From NCBI GenBank assembly GCA_910575795.1, contig CAJTGE010000007.1, forward strand, positions 62,826 to 126,825: 64,000 bases of DNA, read 5' to 3'. Shown here one piece after another: positions 37,101 through 45,416 of the stretch. The position numbers and the translations under genes are program-made. The notes beneath the pieces were generated by a model that was given only the letters and a program-made list of their open reading frames with translations, ran no database searches and had not been told where the DNA came from. Source of the DNA: Clostridiaceae bacterium. Its GTDB lineage: Bacteria; Bacillota; Clostridia; Lachnospirales; Lachnospiraceae. Numbering within the stretch: the stretch's first letter is position 1; each line of letters begins with the position of its first letter.

Positions 37101-37703
37101 ATGGATATGAAAATGAAAATGGAACACGTGAAAAAGGAAGTCCTGGTCTTTGTTTTTGACGGCTATGCGGACTGGGAGCCTGCCTGGGCCTGCGCGGAGC
37201 TGAACGCGCCGGATACGGGATATACAGTGCGCACAATCGGCCTGGATAAGTCCGCAAAGGTTTCAATGGGAGGCTTTCGCGTGCTGCCTGACTACTCGGT
37301 AAAAGATTATCCGCGGGAGTTTCGCCTGCTGATTCTGCCGGGAGGGAATGCCTGGACGGAGCAGAAAAACGACGCGGTTTTACCGGTGGTTGACGATGCG
37401 GTCCGGCGCGGGATGCCGGTGGCCGCGATTTGCAATGCCGTCAATTTTATGGCGGAACATGGATTTCTGGATGAAATCCGGCATTCCGGCAACAGCCTTG
37501 CGTTCCTGAAATCCCAGGCGCCGCATTACAGGGGAGAGGCGCATTTTATAGAAGAGCAGGCTGTCTGCGATGCGAATATCGTTACCGCAAACGGCACAGG
37601 CGCGCTGGAATTTGCAAAGCAGATCCTGCTGCTGCTGCACACGAAGCCGGAGCAGGAAATTCTTAAGTGGTACGAACTGAACCGGCTGGGATTTTATCGG
37701 TAA
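37101..37703 (+). CDS. DJ-1/PfpI family protein
   Basis: 200 residues. Class I glutamine amidotransferase-like fold: VLVFVFDGYADWEPAWACAE at the start, RLLILPGGNAW, and the nucleophile elbow VAAICNAVNF with the conserved cysteine. A later NGTGALEFAKQILLLL completes the fold. Family members include deglycases, chaperones and proteases, and the exact activity cannot be told from the sequence. Start ATG 37101, with two later in-frame ATGs possible. A TATAAT at about 37043 lies upstream. Monocistronic, followed by a hairpin. Confidence 0.8.
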   Translation: MDMKMKMEHVKKEVLVFVFDGYADWEPAWACAELNAPDTGYTVRTIGLDKSAKVSMGGFRVLPDYSVKDYPREFRLLILPGGNAWTEQKNDAVLPVVDDAVRRGMPVAAICNAVNFMAEHGFLDEIRHSGNSLAFLKSQAPHYRGEAHFIEEQAVCDANIVTANGTGALEFAKQILLLLHTKPEQEILKWYELNRLGFYR

Positions 37704-37795
37704 TATCCGCGGTATCCGGATCGGTTATGTCAAAGTAAGGGGCGGATTCTCTTGATGTTTTGCGGAGCCGCTTAATGTTTCAGGGAATGCAGCCA

Positions 37796-37833
37796 CAAAA
37801 GCAGTGAGTCAGAACAGGCTTGCTGCTTTTTTT
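37796..37833 (+). terminator. Terminator after the DJ-1-like gene
   Basis: AAAAGCAG (37797-37804) pairs with CTGCTTTT (37823-37830), which runs into seven Ts. The loop is long, but the T-run supports intrinsic termination. Confidence 0.55.
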
Positions 37834-38047
37834 ATGCGCAGGCCCGCAAGAGTTTGCTGGCCGGGCAGCATGCGGGACGCGCGGCGGGCAGGGAGAAAAT
37901 CCTCCCTGCCCGATGGTTCTTCATGTCAGACGGCTTGTGCGCTGGAGTTTTGCCCGGTCAGGCATCCTGTCTCTGGCCGGGCATGGGAAAACCGATAGAA
38001 AGATTAAAATCTGTTACAACTGTTACAAAATGCGGCGTTCAGCCGTT
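37834..38047. other. Intergenic stretch with GC-rich hairpins, no gene
   Basis: No coding sequence supported. A hairpin GGGCAGGGAG/CTCCCTGCCC lies at about 37888-37914. Another GC-rich pairing uses TTGCCCGGTC near 37951 and GGCCGGGCAT near 37975. The opening (ATGCGCAGGCCCG and then GCGCGGCGGGCAGGGA) resembles the stretch after the rpsU terminator at 46953, which hints at a shared spacer element. Confidence 0.4.
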
Positions 38048-38287
38048 TTAATTATACAGGGCATTCGTTGGCGGGCCGGAACATCCTATGTCCGGTTTAT
38101 ATTCAAATATGTCCTCCACCCTGCAGTTCAGAATACTGCACAGAGTTTCTATCGTATGTGTGGAGACGTACATATTCTTTTTCAGGCGTCCAATCTGCCC
38201 GGCGCTGAAGCCGTAGTATTTGATAAGACGATATTGGGTGATTTCTTTCTTTTGCATGGTTTCCCACAATTTATCATATGTAATCAA
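38048..38287 (-). CDS. XRE-type helix-turn-helix regulator
   Basis: 79 residues on the minus strand. A Cro/C1 helix-turn-helix: MQKKEITQYRLIKYYGFSAG for the first helices, QIGRLKKNMYVSTHTIETLC for the recognition region, then LNCRVEDIFEY, the usual end of small XRE regulators. The C-terminal tail (PDIGCSGPPTNALYN) is longer than usual. It is transcribed away from the small membrane gene at 38383, which it may control. No operator can be pointed to with confidence. Confidence 0.85.
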   Translation of the reverse strand: MITYDKLWETMQKKEITQYRLIKYYGFSAGQIGRLKKNMYVSTHTIETLCSILNCRVEDIFEYKPDIGCSGPPTNALYN

Positions 38288-38382
38288 GGCGTCGCACCTC
38301 CAATATCATTAAATACTGAAAGGCTTTAGTTGCATATTATCCATAATTGGCTTATATTTGAATAAGAGAGGAGATGAGCGTA

Positions 38383-38610
38383 ATGAAGAGATGGCTGCTT
38401 GCTGTATTCTATCTTAGTTGTTTTGTTATATTATCTGCGGTGATATATCATCTTGCAGTTGCAATTCCTCCCAGGCCATGGGAATTGGAATATAACAGAT
38501 ACCGGCTGGGGGCGGCGATCGTCGCGGTGGTGATCGCGGCTCTGGCGATAGGGGGCGCGGTTGTTGTGGAGATGGTTTTAAAGGATCAGGATCGCGATAG
38601 CGAGGAATAG
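38383..38610 (+). CDS. Small two-segment membrane protein
   Basis: 75 residues from ATG 38383, since GAGAGGAG (38366-38373) stands 9 bases ahead. The earlier ATG 38374 abuts it. Hydrophobic segments WLLAVFYLSCFVILSAVIYH and AAIVAVVIAALAIGGAVVVE flank a PPRPWELEYNRYR loop. The tail is acidic and basic mixed (KDQDRDSEE). Family unknown. Confidence 0.6.
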   Translation: MKRWLLAVFYLSCFVILSAVIYHLAVAIPPRPWELEYNRYRLGAAIVAVVIAALAIGGAVVVEMVLKDQDRDSEE

Positions 38611-38646
38611 GGGAGTGGGATATGGGAGGCGGGCGGATAGTCAGGG

Positions 38647-38690
38647 ACGTCGTAACTGTCCGGGCAACCTGAACTGCTGCGACGTTTTTC
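38647..38690. terminator. Palindrome of the GTTCAG family acting as terminator
   Basis: Arms ACGTCGTAACTG and the complement CTGCTGCGACGT enclose CCGGGCAACC. Five Ts follow (38685-38689). It closes the small membrane gene. The arms contain a diverged form of the GTTCAG/CTGAAC core (ACTGTCCGG with CCTGAACTG). Confidence 0.6.
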
Positions 38691-38719
38691 CGGATTTGCA
38701 GAATTTTTCGGGTTTTGAG

Positions 38720-38749
38720 TTGACAATGTTTTCCAGTACACAGTATAAT
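38720..38749 (+). promoter_or_regulatory. Sigma-A promoter of the surface protein gene
   Basis: Consensus TTGACA (38720-38725) and TATAAT (38744-38749) with an 18-base spacer, 29 bases before the ATG at 38779. One of the clearest promoters in the window. Confidence 0.8.
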
Positions 38750-38778
38750 TGAGAAAAATCAAAGAAAGGGTAGGAAAT

Positions 38779-41703
38779 ATGAGAAAGCAAAAAATGGCCG
38801 GTTTTTTGACCGCTGCTCTGATTACCAGTAATGTTTTTTCTGGAGCAGGGCTGACGCCGGCTGCTAACGCGTATGCTGCACAGGATGGCGGCGGCGCTGT
38901 TACTCTGGCCGAAGCGGACGCAAAAGCCTATGATGCGGATCAGTCCGGAGCCGATGACGCCAAGGAAGACGCGGATCAGTCCGGAGCCGATGACGCCAGG
39001 GAAGATGCGGATCAGTCCGGAGCCGATGACGCGAAGGAGGATGCGGATCAGTCCGGGGCCGATGACGCCGGGGAAGACGCGGATCAGTCCGGGGCCGATG
39101 ACGCCAAGGAGGATGCGGATCAGGCGGATGCCGGCGATGCAGAAAACGATGATGATACCGGTTCTGAGGATGAGGAGACATCAGACAGGGAGGAGGGGGA
39201 GGAAGACAACAATGTGTCTGACGCTTCCGGCTCTGAGGATGAGGAGGAAAATAAGCCTGATTCCAGCGGGGAGGACGTCCCGGAAGACGGCGAGGGGGAC
39301 ATGGCAGGCGATCCGGCGGATAAGGAAGAAACAGGGGATTCTGTAGATGAGGAGACTCAGATGCCGGAGGAGAATGAGGAGGACGCAGGAGAGCCGTCTG
39401 AATCGGAGACAGAGGATGCGGATGAAAAGAAACCGGATTCTGACGAAGAGACTTCTGAAAAGGAGCCGGACGCTTCAAATGTTCAGAAGCCAGTAGTTGA
39501 GGAGGATGACCTTGAGGAGGAGGTAGACGTTCTCGAAGAGGAAATTCCCGAGGATGAAAAGTCCGAGGATTTAGTCCGGGTCTGGTCCGACGAAAAGGAT
39601 CCGGTATTGATGGAAGCCGAAGAAGAGGATGATTTATCAAGCCAGTTTTTTGGGATGGAGAGGGCGTCTGAGATTTGCCCGACGTATGATGAAGCTTATG
39701 ACGCGATGATTGCCATGAAAGATGAGCTTTATGAGGGGATGCCCTGGACGAATTTTCAGCCTTATGGGAACGAGGGAGAATGGGGAAAATACTATCGTTT
39801 CCAGGGCGGTCCGGTAAAAGGAGCGAGTCTTGGCGTCGGCTGTGCGGCATTTGTCTTTATACTGAGCGATGAGGCGTTCGGCGATCTTCCGGCAAGGACG
39901 ATTGACAGAGGCGGATTCAAGTATGAAGACGTAAAGGTCGGAGACATTCTGCGTGTGAATAACAGCCACTTTGTGATCGTACTCAGAGTAGGTTCCGGCG
40001 GAGTGACCGTGGCCGAGGGGAATTACAATAAGAGCGTGCATTGGGGACGGGTGATGAGCAAATCAGAAGTTCTGAATGCGAATTTTATTGTGACCCGCTA
40101 CCCGGCAGGATATTCGGAAGAACAGGATGCGGATGAGGTATTCGACAGCGGAACAGAAGGCAGTTTAAGCTGGACGCTGACGAATGGAGGAACACTGACA
40201 ATCACCGGGAACGGCGCGATGCGGGATTATACCGGGAGCAGTCGTCCGGGCTGGGAGACTTATGCTGACAAGATCGGTCAGGTAGTCATTGAGGATGGCG
40301 TGGAAAGTATAGGCAGCTATGCTTTTTATAAAAGTCAGATAATGAGCGTGCAGATTCCGGACACAGTTACGGCTATAGGAACGGCGGCGTTTGAAGAATC
40401 GCAGTTGACGGAGATAACGGTTCCCGGAAGTGTAAAAGTAATTGGGGACAGAGCGCTTTATAATTGCCAGGGCCTGAAGTCGGCAACCTTCTATGAGGGC
40501 GTGCAGAGTATTGGTGTGGATGCGTTCCGAAAATGCGGAATTGCTTATCTGGATTTTCCGGCGAGTGTCACTTCTGTGGGCGCGGGTGCGTTCATGGAGT
40601 GCGATAGTTTAGTGCAGGTGCGGTTTGCACCGGGCGATCAGACAGTTTCGTTGGGAGATAATCTGTTTTCCAAGTGTACGTGGCTGTCAGATGTAACGTT
40701 GCCGCTGAAGGCGGATAAGATAAGCTCAGGTATGTTTACCCAATGTTATATGGCATTAACTTATCTGTACATTCCTAAAGGAGTAGAGATTGATGGAATG
40801 GGCGATAGCGGTTCGCCGTTTGCAGGATGCAGCAGGCTGCAGACGATAGACTTTGGCGGAACGGAGCAGGAATGGAATACGAACGGCGGCAAGTCGGCAT
40901 TGACGTATGCTGGTCTGACAAACAAGGTGACGGTGAATTACAATGTAGCTTTTGATGATCCGTTTGCAGAGATTCCGGGCGATCCGGGAGAGTTTGTGAC
41001 CTGTGAGCATGTGGATAAGGACGGCGACGGACGCTGTGATATATGTGACGCACCGCTGTCGACAGATCCAAGCGAACCGGTTGATCCGGATGAACCTGGG
41101 AACGACCAAGACGAACCGGATAATCCAGATAATCCAAGTAATCCAGATAAGCCAGGCAATAACGGAAACGGTTCGATCATCATTGGAGGCGGCAGCCATG
41201 GCGGATCGGGCGGCAGCCACGGCGGCTCCAGCTCCAGCTCCGGTTCAGGCAAATCCAAAGGCTCTTCATCGACAGGCGCAGGACCCGGAAGCAGTTCAGG
41301 AAGCCTTCCGTCCAATGTGGCGAGGGGAAACTGGACGGCAGACGCCAACGGAAACTGGAAGTTTACGGATGAAAACGGCGAGCCTTATGTCAACCGCTGG
41401 GGAGCTGTGGAAAACCCGTATGCGAACGCGCAGGAGGGCGATCAGAACTACGGCTGGTTCCGCTTTGACGAGAACGGGGATATGATCACCGGCTGGTTCA
41501 CGGATCCGGAGGATGGCAATACGTACTATATGAATCCGGAAGCAGACGGGACTCAGGGCATGATGATGACAGGCTGGGTGACGATTGGCGGAAAGGAATA
41601 CTATTTCAATCCGGAATCAGACGGGACCCAGGGAAGAATGTACCGGAATGAAACCACGCCGGACGGACACCGCGTCGATGAAAACGGAGCGAAGATCCAG
41701 TAG
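38779..41703 (+). CDS. Secreted repeat-rich surface protein: CHAP/NlpC-like, BspA LRR and wall-binding repeats
   Basis: 974 residues from ATG 38779 behind AAAGGGTAGG. Signal peptide (MRKQKMAGFLTAALITSNVF), then a very acidic region with five 12-residue repeats (ADQSGADDAKED). About residues 290-450 form a CHAP/NlpC-like domain (GVGCAAFVFILSDEAFG with the Cys, NNSHFVIVLRV with the His). About 460-730 are BspA-type LRRs (VESIGSYAFYKS, VTAIGTAAFEES). Next come a DKDGDGRCDIC calcium-type motif, a Pro/Asn/Gly/Ser-rich linker, and C-terminal choline-binding-type repeats (YGWFRFDENGDMITGWF, GGKEYYFNPESDGTQG). The last should bind the cell wall. Probably a surface hydrolase or adhesin. Exact role unknown. 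Confidence 0.8.
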   Translation: MRKQKMAGFLTAALITSNVFSGAGLTPAANAYAAQDGGGAVTLAEADAKAYDADQSGADDAKEDADQSGADDAREDADQSGADDAKEDADQSGADDAGEDADQSGADDAKEDADQADAGDAENDDDTGSEDEETSDREEGEEDNNVSDASGSEDEEENKPDSSGEDVPEDGEGDMAGDPADKEETGDSVDEETQMPEENEEDAGEPSESETEDADEKKPDSDEETSEKEPDASNVQKPVVEEDDLEEEVDVLEEEIPEDEKSEDLVRVWSDEKDPVLMEAEEEDDLSSQFFGMERASEICPTYDEAYDAMIAMKDELYEGMPWTNFQPYGNEGEWGKYYRFQGGPVKGASLGVGCAAFVFILSDEAFGDLPARTIDRGGFKYEDVKVGDILRVNNSHFVIVLRVGSGGVTVAEGNYNKSVHWGRVMSKSEVLNANFIVTRYPAGYSEEQDADEVFDSGTEGSLSWTLTNGGTLTITGNGAMRDYTGSSRPGWETYADKIGQVVIEDGVESIGSYAFYKSQIMSVQIPDTVTAIGTAAFEESQLTEITVPGSVKVIGDRALYNCQGLKSATFYEGVQSIGVDAFRKCGIAYLDFPASVTSVGAGAFMECDSLVQVRFAPGDQTVSLGDNLFSKCTWLSDVTLPLKADKISSGMFTQCYMALTYLYIPKGVEIDGMGDSGSPFAGCSRLQTIDFGGTEQEWNTNGGKSALTYAGLTNKVTVNYNVAFDDPFAEIPGDPGEFVTCEHVDKDGDGRCDICDAPLSTDPSEPVDPDEPGNDQDEPDNPDNPSNPDKPGNNGNGSIIIGGGSHGGSGGSHGGSSSSSGSGKSKGSSSTGAGPGSSSGSLPSNVARGNWTADANGNWKFTDENGEPYVNRWGAVENPYANAQEGDQNYGWFRFDENGDMITGWFTDPEDGNTYYMNPEADGTQGMMMTGWVTIGGKEYYFNPESDGTQGRMYRNETTPDGHRVDENGAKIQ
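38936..39120. repeat. 36-bp coding repeat, five units
   Basis: Five near-identical 36-base units (GCGGATCAGTCCGGAGCCGA core) encode ADQSGADDA(K/R/G)ED. Units differ by silent and K/R/G changes, so they expanded recently and copy number is likely to vary between strains. Length stays a multiple of three. Confidence 0.8.
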
Positions 41704-41735
41704 GCAAGTAGAGATCGGAATCATAAATGAAAAAG

Positions 41736-41775
41736 CAGCCTGCCAATGGGACGGAATCCACTGGCAGGCTGTTTG
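41736..41775 (+). terminator. Terminator after the surface protein gene
   Basis: CAGCCTGCCA (41736-41745) pairs perfectly with TGGCAGGCTG (41762-41771), with a run of As before and TTTGCC after. The short T-run makes it moderate. Confidence 0.65.
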
Positions 41776-41868
41776 CCGTTTCATTCGATGCTGGTTTAAA
41801 AGCAGAAAAAACAGTTCAGAGGTGGTCCGGCCTGTTACGAAAAGAAAAACAAAACCCTCCTTTTTTCC

Positions 41869-41897
41869 TTGATAAAACTTTTTTCCTGTGATAGGAT
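41869..41897 (+). promoter_or_regulatory. Promoter of alaS
   Basis: TTGATA (41869-41874), 17-base spacer, TAGGAT (41892-41897). No T-box specifier or TGGNACCGCG antiterminator motif is seen between here and the alaS start, although alaS is T-box controlled in some Firmicutes. Instead a short inverted repeat (41920-41972) lies in the leader. Confidence 0.55.
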
Positions 41898-41919
41898 AGA
41901 TTGGATAAAAAAAGAGAAA

Positions 41920-41972
41920 TGTGCTCCGGGAATCTCACCGCCCCTGATTTTATGAGACGCCGGGAGTACATA
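41920..41972. repeat. Short derivative of the 146-bp inverted-repeat element in the alaS leader
   Basis: GTGCTCCGGGAATCTC at the left and CGCCGGGAGTACATAAG at the right resemble the ends of the element at 34266, with CCCCTGATTTTATGAGAC inside corresponding to CTGATTTTGTGAGAT of copy 1. The middle ~95 bases are missing. It would form a hairpin in the alaS transcript 20 bases before the start. Confidence 0.5.
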
Positions 41973-41992
41973 AGCTGATAGGAGGAAGCAAC

Positions 41993-44632
41993 GTGGAAAA
42001 ATACGGTGTGAACGAGCTCAGAAAGATGTTTCTGGACTTTTTTGAGAGCAAGGGACATCTGGCGATGAAGAGTTTTTCCCTGGTTCCGCACAATGATAAC
42101 AGCCTTTTGCTGATCAATTCCGGTATGGCGCCGCTCAAGCCCTATTTTACCGGTCAGGAGATCCCGCCGAGGACTCGTGTGTGTACCTGCCAGAAGTGTA
42201 TCCGTACAGGCGATATCGAAAATATAGGTAAAACAGCCCGCCATGGCACCTTTTTTGAGATGCTGGGAAATTTTTCCTTTGGCGATTATTTTAAGACAGA
42301 GGCCATTCACTGGTCATGGGAGTTTTTGACAGAGGTCGTGGGCCTTTCAGCGGATCGCTTGTATCCGTCGGTCTTTGAGGACGACGACGAGGCGTTCCGG
42401 ATCTGGCATGAGGAGATCGGGATCCCGGCGGAGCGGATCTTCCATTTCGGCCGGGAGGACAATTTCTGGGAGCACGGCGCAGGCCCCTGCGGCCCCTGCT
42501 CGGAGATCTACTACGACCGCGGGGAGAAGTACGGCTGCGGGAAAGAGGGCTGCACGGTGGGCTGCGACTGCGACCGCTATATCGAGGTATGGAACAATGT
42601 ATTTACCCAGTTCAATAACGACGGCCACGGCCATTACACCGAGCTGGAGCACAAAAACATCGACACAGGCATGGGGCTGGAGCGCCTGGCCGTGGTGGTG
42701 CAGGACGTGGATTCGCTCTTTACCGTGGACACGAACAAGGCCCTTTTAGACCGCGTCTGCGAGCTGGCGCACACGCAGTACCAAAAAGGTCACGAGACGG
42801 ATGTCTCCCTGCGCATCGTGGCGGATCACATCAAGTCCTGCACCTTTATGATCTCCGACGGGATCATGCCGTCCAATGAGGGACGCGGCTATGTGCTGCG
42901 CCGTCTGCTGCGCCGCGCGGCCCGTCACGGCAAGAAGCTGGGCATCGGGGGAGAATTCCTGGCAGAGCTTTCCAGGACGGTGATCGCCCTTTCAAAGGAC
43001 GGCTATCCGGAGCTGGAGGAAAAGAGCGCCATGATTTTCAAGGTTCTCTCCCAGGAAGAAGACAAGTTTAATAAAACCATCGATCAGGGCCTTTCCATCT
43101 TAAGCGAGATGGAGGAGGAGATGGCCGCAAAGGGCGAAAAGACCCTGTCCGGCGAGAATGCCTTTAAGCTCTACGACACGTACGGCTTCCCCGTGGATCT
43201 GACAAGGGAAATCCTGGAGGAAAAGGGCCTTCTCATCGACGAGGAGGGCTTTGCCGCTTCGATGAAAAAACAGAAGGAGCAGGCCCGCGCCGCCAGAAAG
43301 ACGACGAATTACATGGGCGCGGATGTGACGGTGTACCAGTCCATCGATCCGTCCGTTACCACGGAATTCATCGGCTACGACTGTCTGGAGGCGGATTCGC
43401 AGATTACGGTCCTCACTACAGAGAACGAGCTGTCAGAGGCCCTGACCGACGGCCAGACAGGCACAATCCTTGTGAGAGAGACGCCGTTTTACGCAACCAT
43501 GGGCGGCCAGCAGGCTGATATCGGGGTGATTGCCTCCGGGGACGCGGAGTTTATTGTAAAAGACACAGTCAAGCTCCAGGGCGGCAAAGTGGGCCATGTG
43601 GGCTGTGTCTCAAAGGGGATGTTTAAAGTCGGGGACACGGTAAGCCTTCGGGTAGACCGTGAAAACCGCGCCTTGACGGCCAAAAACCATTCGGCGACCC
43701 ATCTGCTTCACAAGGCGCTGCGGACCGTCCTCGGAAGCCATGTCGAGCAGGCCGGTTCCCTGGTGGAGAGCGGCCGGCTGCGCTTTGACTTTACGCACTT
43801 TGCGGCCATGACGCGCGAGGAGCTTGACCGGGTGGAAGCGCTCGTCAATCAGGCGATCGCAGACTCCCTTCCGGTCGTGACCGAGGTCATGTCCTTAGAC
43901 GAGGCCAGAAAAACCGGGGCCATGGCTCTGTTCGGCGAAAAGTACGGCGAGAAGGTGCGGGTCGTAAAAATGGGCGATTTCTCCACCGAGCTGTGCGGCG
44001 GGACCCATGTGGAAAACACAGGGAGCATTTCCGCCTTCAAAATCCTCTCCGAGGCCGGCATCGCGGCCGGCGTCCGCCGGATCGAAGCCCTGACCTCCTC
44101 GGGCCTGATGGAACACTATAAAGAGGTGGAAAAAGAGCTCGCCAGGGCTGCGGGCCTGGTGAAAGCAGCCCCCGCGGACTTAAGCGCAAAGATTTCCTCC
44201 ATGCTGGAGGAGTTAAAAGCCCTCCATTCCGAGAACGAAAAGCTGAAAAGCCGCCTGGCGGGCGATTCCCTGGGCGATGTGATGAACCAGGCGCAGGAGA
44301 TCGGCGGCCTGAAATTCCTGGCCGTATCCGTCAAGGATGTGGACATGAACGGCCTCAGGAACTTAGGCGACAAGCTCAAGGAAAAGCTGGGAGAGGGCGT
44401 GGTTTTAATCGCCTCCGTCCAGGACGGCAGGGTGAGCCTGATGGCTTCCGCCACGGACGGCGCGCAGAAGAAGGGCGCGCATGCCGGCAACTTAATCAAA
44501 GCCATCGCAGGCTGCGTGGGCGGCGGCGGCGGCGGACGCCCGGGCATGGCCCAGGCCGGCGGTAAGAATCCGGCGGGAGTGGACGAGGCGCTTAAGAAGG
44601 CGGCGGATGTGGTGGCGGAGCAGGTGAAGTAG
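41993..44632 (+). CDS. alaS: Alanyl-tRNA synthetase
   Basis: 879 residues, normal length. Class II motifs at the N-terminus (FESKGHLAMKSFSLVPHND, RTGDIENIGKTARHGTFFEM), editing domain zinc ligands in AKNHSATHLLHKAL and ELCGGTHVENTG, and C-Ala domain with a Gly-rich end (CVGGGGGGRPGMAQAGGKNP). It charges tRNA-Ala and clears mischarged Ser and Gly. It starts at GTG 41993 behind GGAGG. Monocistronic, ending in a hairpin. Confidence 0.97.
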   Translation: MEKYGVNELRKMFLDFFESKGHLAMKSFSLVPHNDNSLLLINSGMAPLKPYFTGQEIPPRTRVCTCQKCIRTGDIENIGKTARHGTFFEMLGNFSFGDYFKTEAIHWSWEFLTEVVGLSADRLYPSVFEDDDEAFRIWHEEIGIPAERIFHFGREDNFWEHGAGPCGPCSEIYYDRGEKYGCGKEGCTVGCDCDRYIEVWNNVFTQFNNDGHGHYTELEHKNIDTGMGLERLAVVVQDVDSLFTVDTNKALLDRVCELAHTQYQKGHETDVSLRIVADHIKSCTFMISDGIMPSNEGRGYVLRRLLRRAARHGKKLGIGGEFLAELSRTVIALSKDGYPELEEKSAMIFKVLSQEEDKFNKTIDQGLSILSEMEEEMAAKGEKTLSGENAFKLYDTYGFPVDLTREILEEKGLLIDEEGFAASMKKQKEQARAARKTTNYMGADVTVYQSIDPSVTTEFIGYDCLEADSQITVLTTENELSEALTDGQTGTILVRETPFYATMGGQQADIGVIASGDAEFIVKDTVKLQGGKVGHVGCVSKGMFKVGDTVSLRVDRENRALTAKNHSATHLLHKALRTVLGSHVEQAGSLVESGRLRFDFTHFAAMTREELDRVEALVNQAIADSLPVVTEVMSLDEARKTGAMALFGEKYGEKVRVVKMGDFSTELCGGTHVENTGSISAFKILSEAGIAAGVRRIEALTSSGLMEHYKEVEKELARAAGLVKAAPADLSAKISSMLEELKALHSENEKLKSRLAGDSLGDVMNQAQEIGGLKFLAVSVKDVDMNGLRNLGDKLKEKLGEGVVLIASVQDGRVSLMASATDGAQKKGAHAGNLIKAIAGCVGGGGGGRPGMAQAGGKNPAGVDEALKKAADVVAEQVK

Positions 44633-44653
44633 CGCTGCGAAGGGGCCGTGAAA

Positions 44654-44695
44654 GGGCCGCGGGGTATGTTTAATGATTTCCCGGCGGCTTTTTCA
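44654..44695 (+). terminator. Terminator after alaS
   Basis: GGCCGCGGGG (44655-44664) and CCCGGCGGC (44680-44688) can pair with one bulge, followed by TTTTTC. Position 22 bases after the alaS stop fits. Confidence 0.55.
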
Positions 44696-44793
44696 TGACT
44701 TTTGCGGCCCGCGTCTGCTGATAAACATATATTTCTTTAAAACATGTATCGCAATAAAAAATGATCCATCCCTGCAAAAGCACAAAGTACATA

Positions 44794-44822
44794 TTGAATT
44801 TTCACGCAAAAGTTGTTATACT
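44794..44822 (+). promoter_or_regulatory. Promoter of the bactofilin operon
   Basis: TTGAAT (44794-44799), 17-base spacer, TATACT (44817-44822). The leader up to ATG 44955 is 130 bases and AT-rich, with a TACTGTAATAAAACAGTA palindrome at 44819-44836 overlapping the -10 that could be an operator. Confidence 0.55.
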
Positions 44823-44954
44823 GTAATAAAACAGTAACATAAACAAAGAGTTTGTAATACATATGTAAAACTTAAACGGGGCATCATGAAGGACTATGGT
44901 TACTGTTTCCAGCAGTCACAACAAAATTTAAAAAAGAGGAGTGAAGCTTTCATT

Positions 44955-45416
44955 ATGTTTAAGGGAAAGAAGGAGGAGCAGCCGGTTATCCGGGTTTCCA
45001 AGACGGAAACGATTGGCACTCTGATCGGGCAGGGCACGGTGTTTAAGGGGACCCTGACCACGAAGGAAACGGTGCGGATCGATGGGCTGATCAAGGGCGA
45101 GATCCACTCGGAGGAGCATCTGATCATCGGTGAGACAGGCCGTATCGAGGGGAATATCACCTCGCAGAGCGTCTTAAATGCCGGATATATCCACGGAAAC
45201 GTGACGATCGACGAGCGCCTGGAGATCACGAGCACAGGCGTGATTATCGGCGATATCGTGACGAATGCCCTGATTGTGGAAGAGGGCGCATCCTTTAAGG
45301 GCAATTGCCAGATGCAGTCCATGATAAGCAAGAAGGATGAGACAGCGGCGGAAGAAGCGGCCGGCAAAGACAAGGATGTGGAAGAGATGAGCGCAGATGT
45401 GGAAAAGGAAAAATAA
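44955..45416 (+). CDS. Bactofilin, polymer-forming cytoskeletal protein
   Basis: 153 residues from ATG 44955, since MFKGKKEEQ is the usual bactofilin start. The earlier ATG 44886 would add 23 residues of no family type. The core is the beta-helical bactofilin domain (TIGTLIGQGTVFKGTL, VRIDGLIKGEIHSEEHLIIG, IEGNITSQSVLNAGYIHGNV), with a charged, Glu/Lys-rich tail. Bactofilins form membrane-linked filaments that position wall enzymes. It overlaps the next gene by 20 bases, so they are coupled. Confidence 0.9.
   Translation: MFKGKKEEQPVIRVSKTETIGTLIGQGTVFKGTLTTKETVRIDGLIKGEIHSEEHLIIGETGRIEGNITSQSVLNAGYIHGNVTIDERLEITSTGVIIGDIVTNALIVEEGASFKGNCQMQSMISKKDETAAEEAAGKDKDVEEMSADVEKEK

Noticed and set aside
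38900..39850. Long Pro/His-rich minus-strand frame across the acidic repeat region
   Set aside because: It is the complement of a repetitive, stop-poor coding region and has no ribosome site. The plus-strand frame has a promoter, signal peptide and domains.
41900..41992. T-box leader for alaS
   Set aside because: I looked for the TGGNACCGCG antiterminator motif and a terminator hairpin and saw neither. The only structure is the short inverted-repeat derivative.
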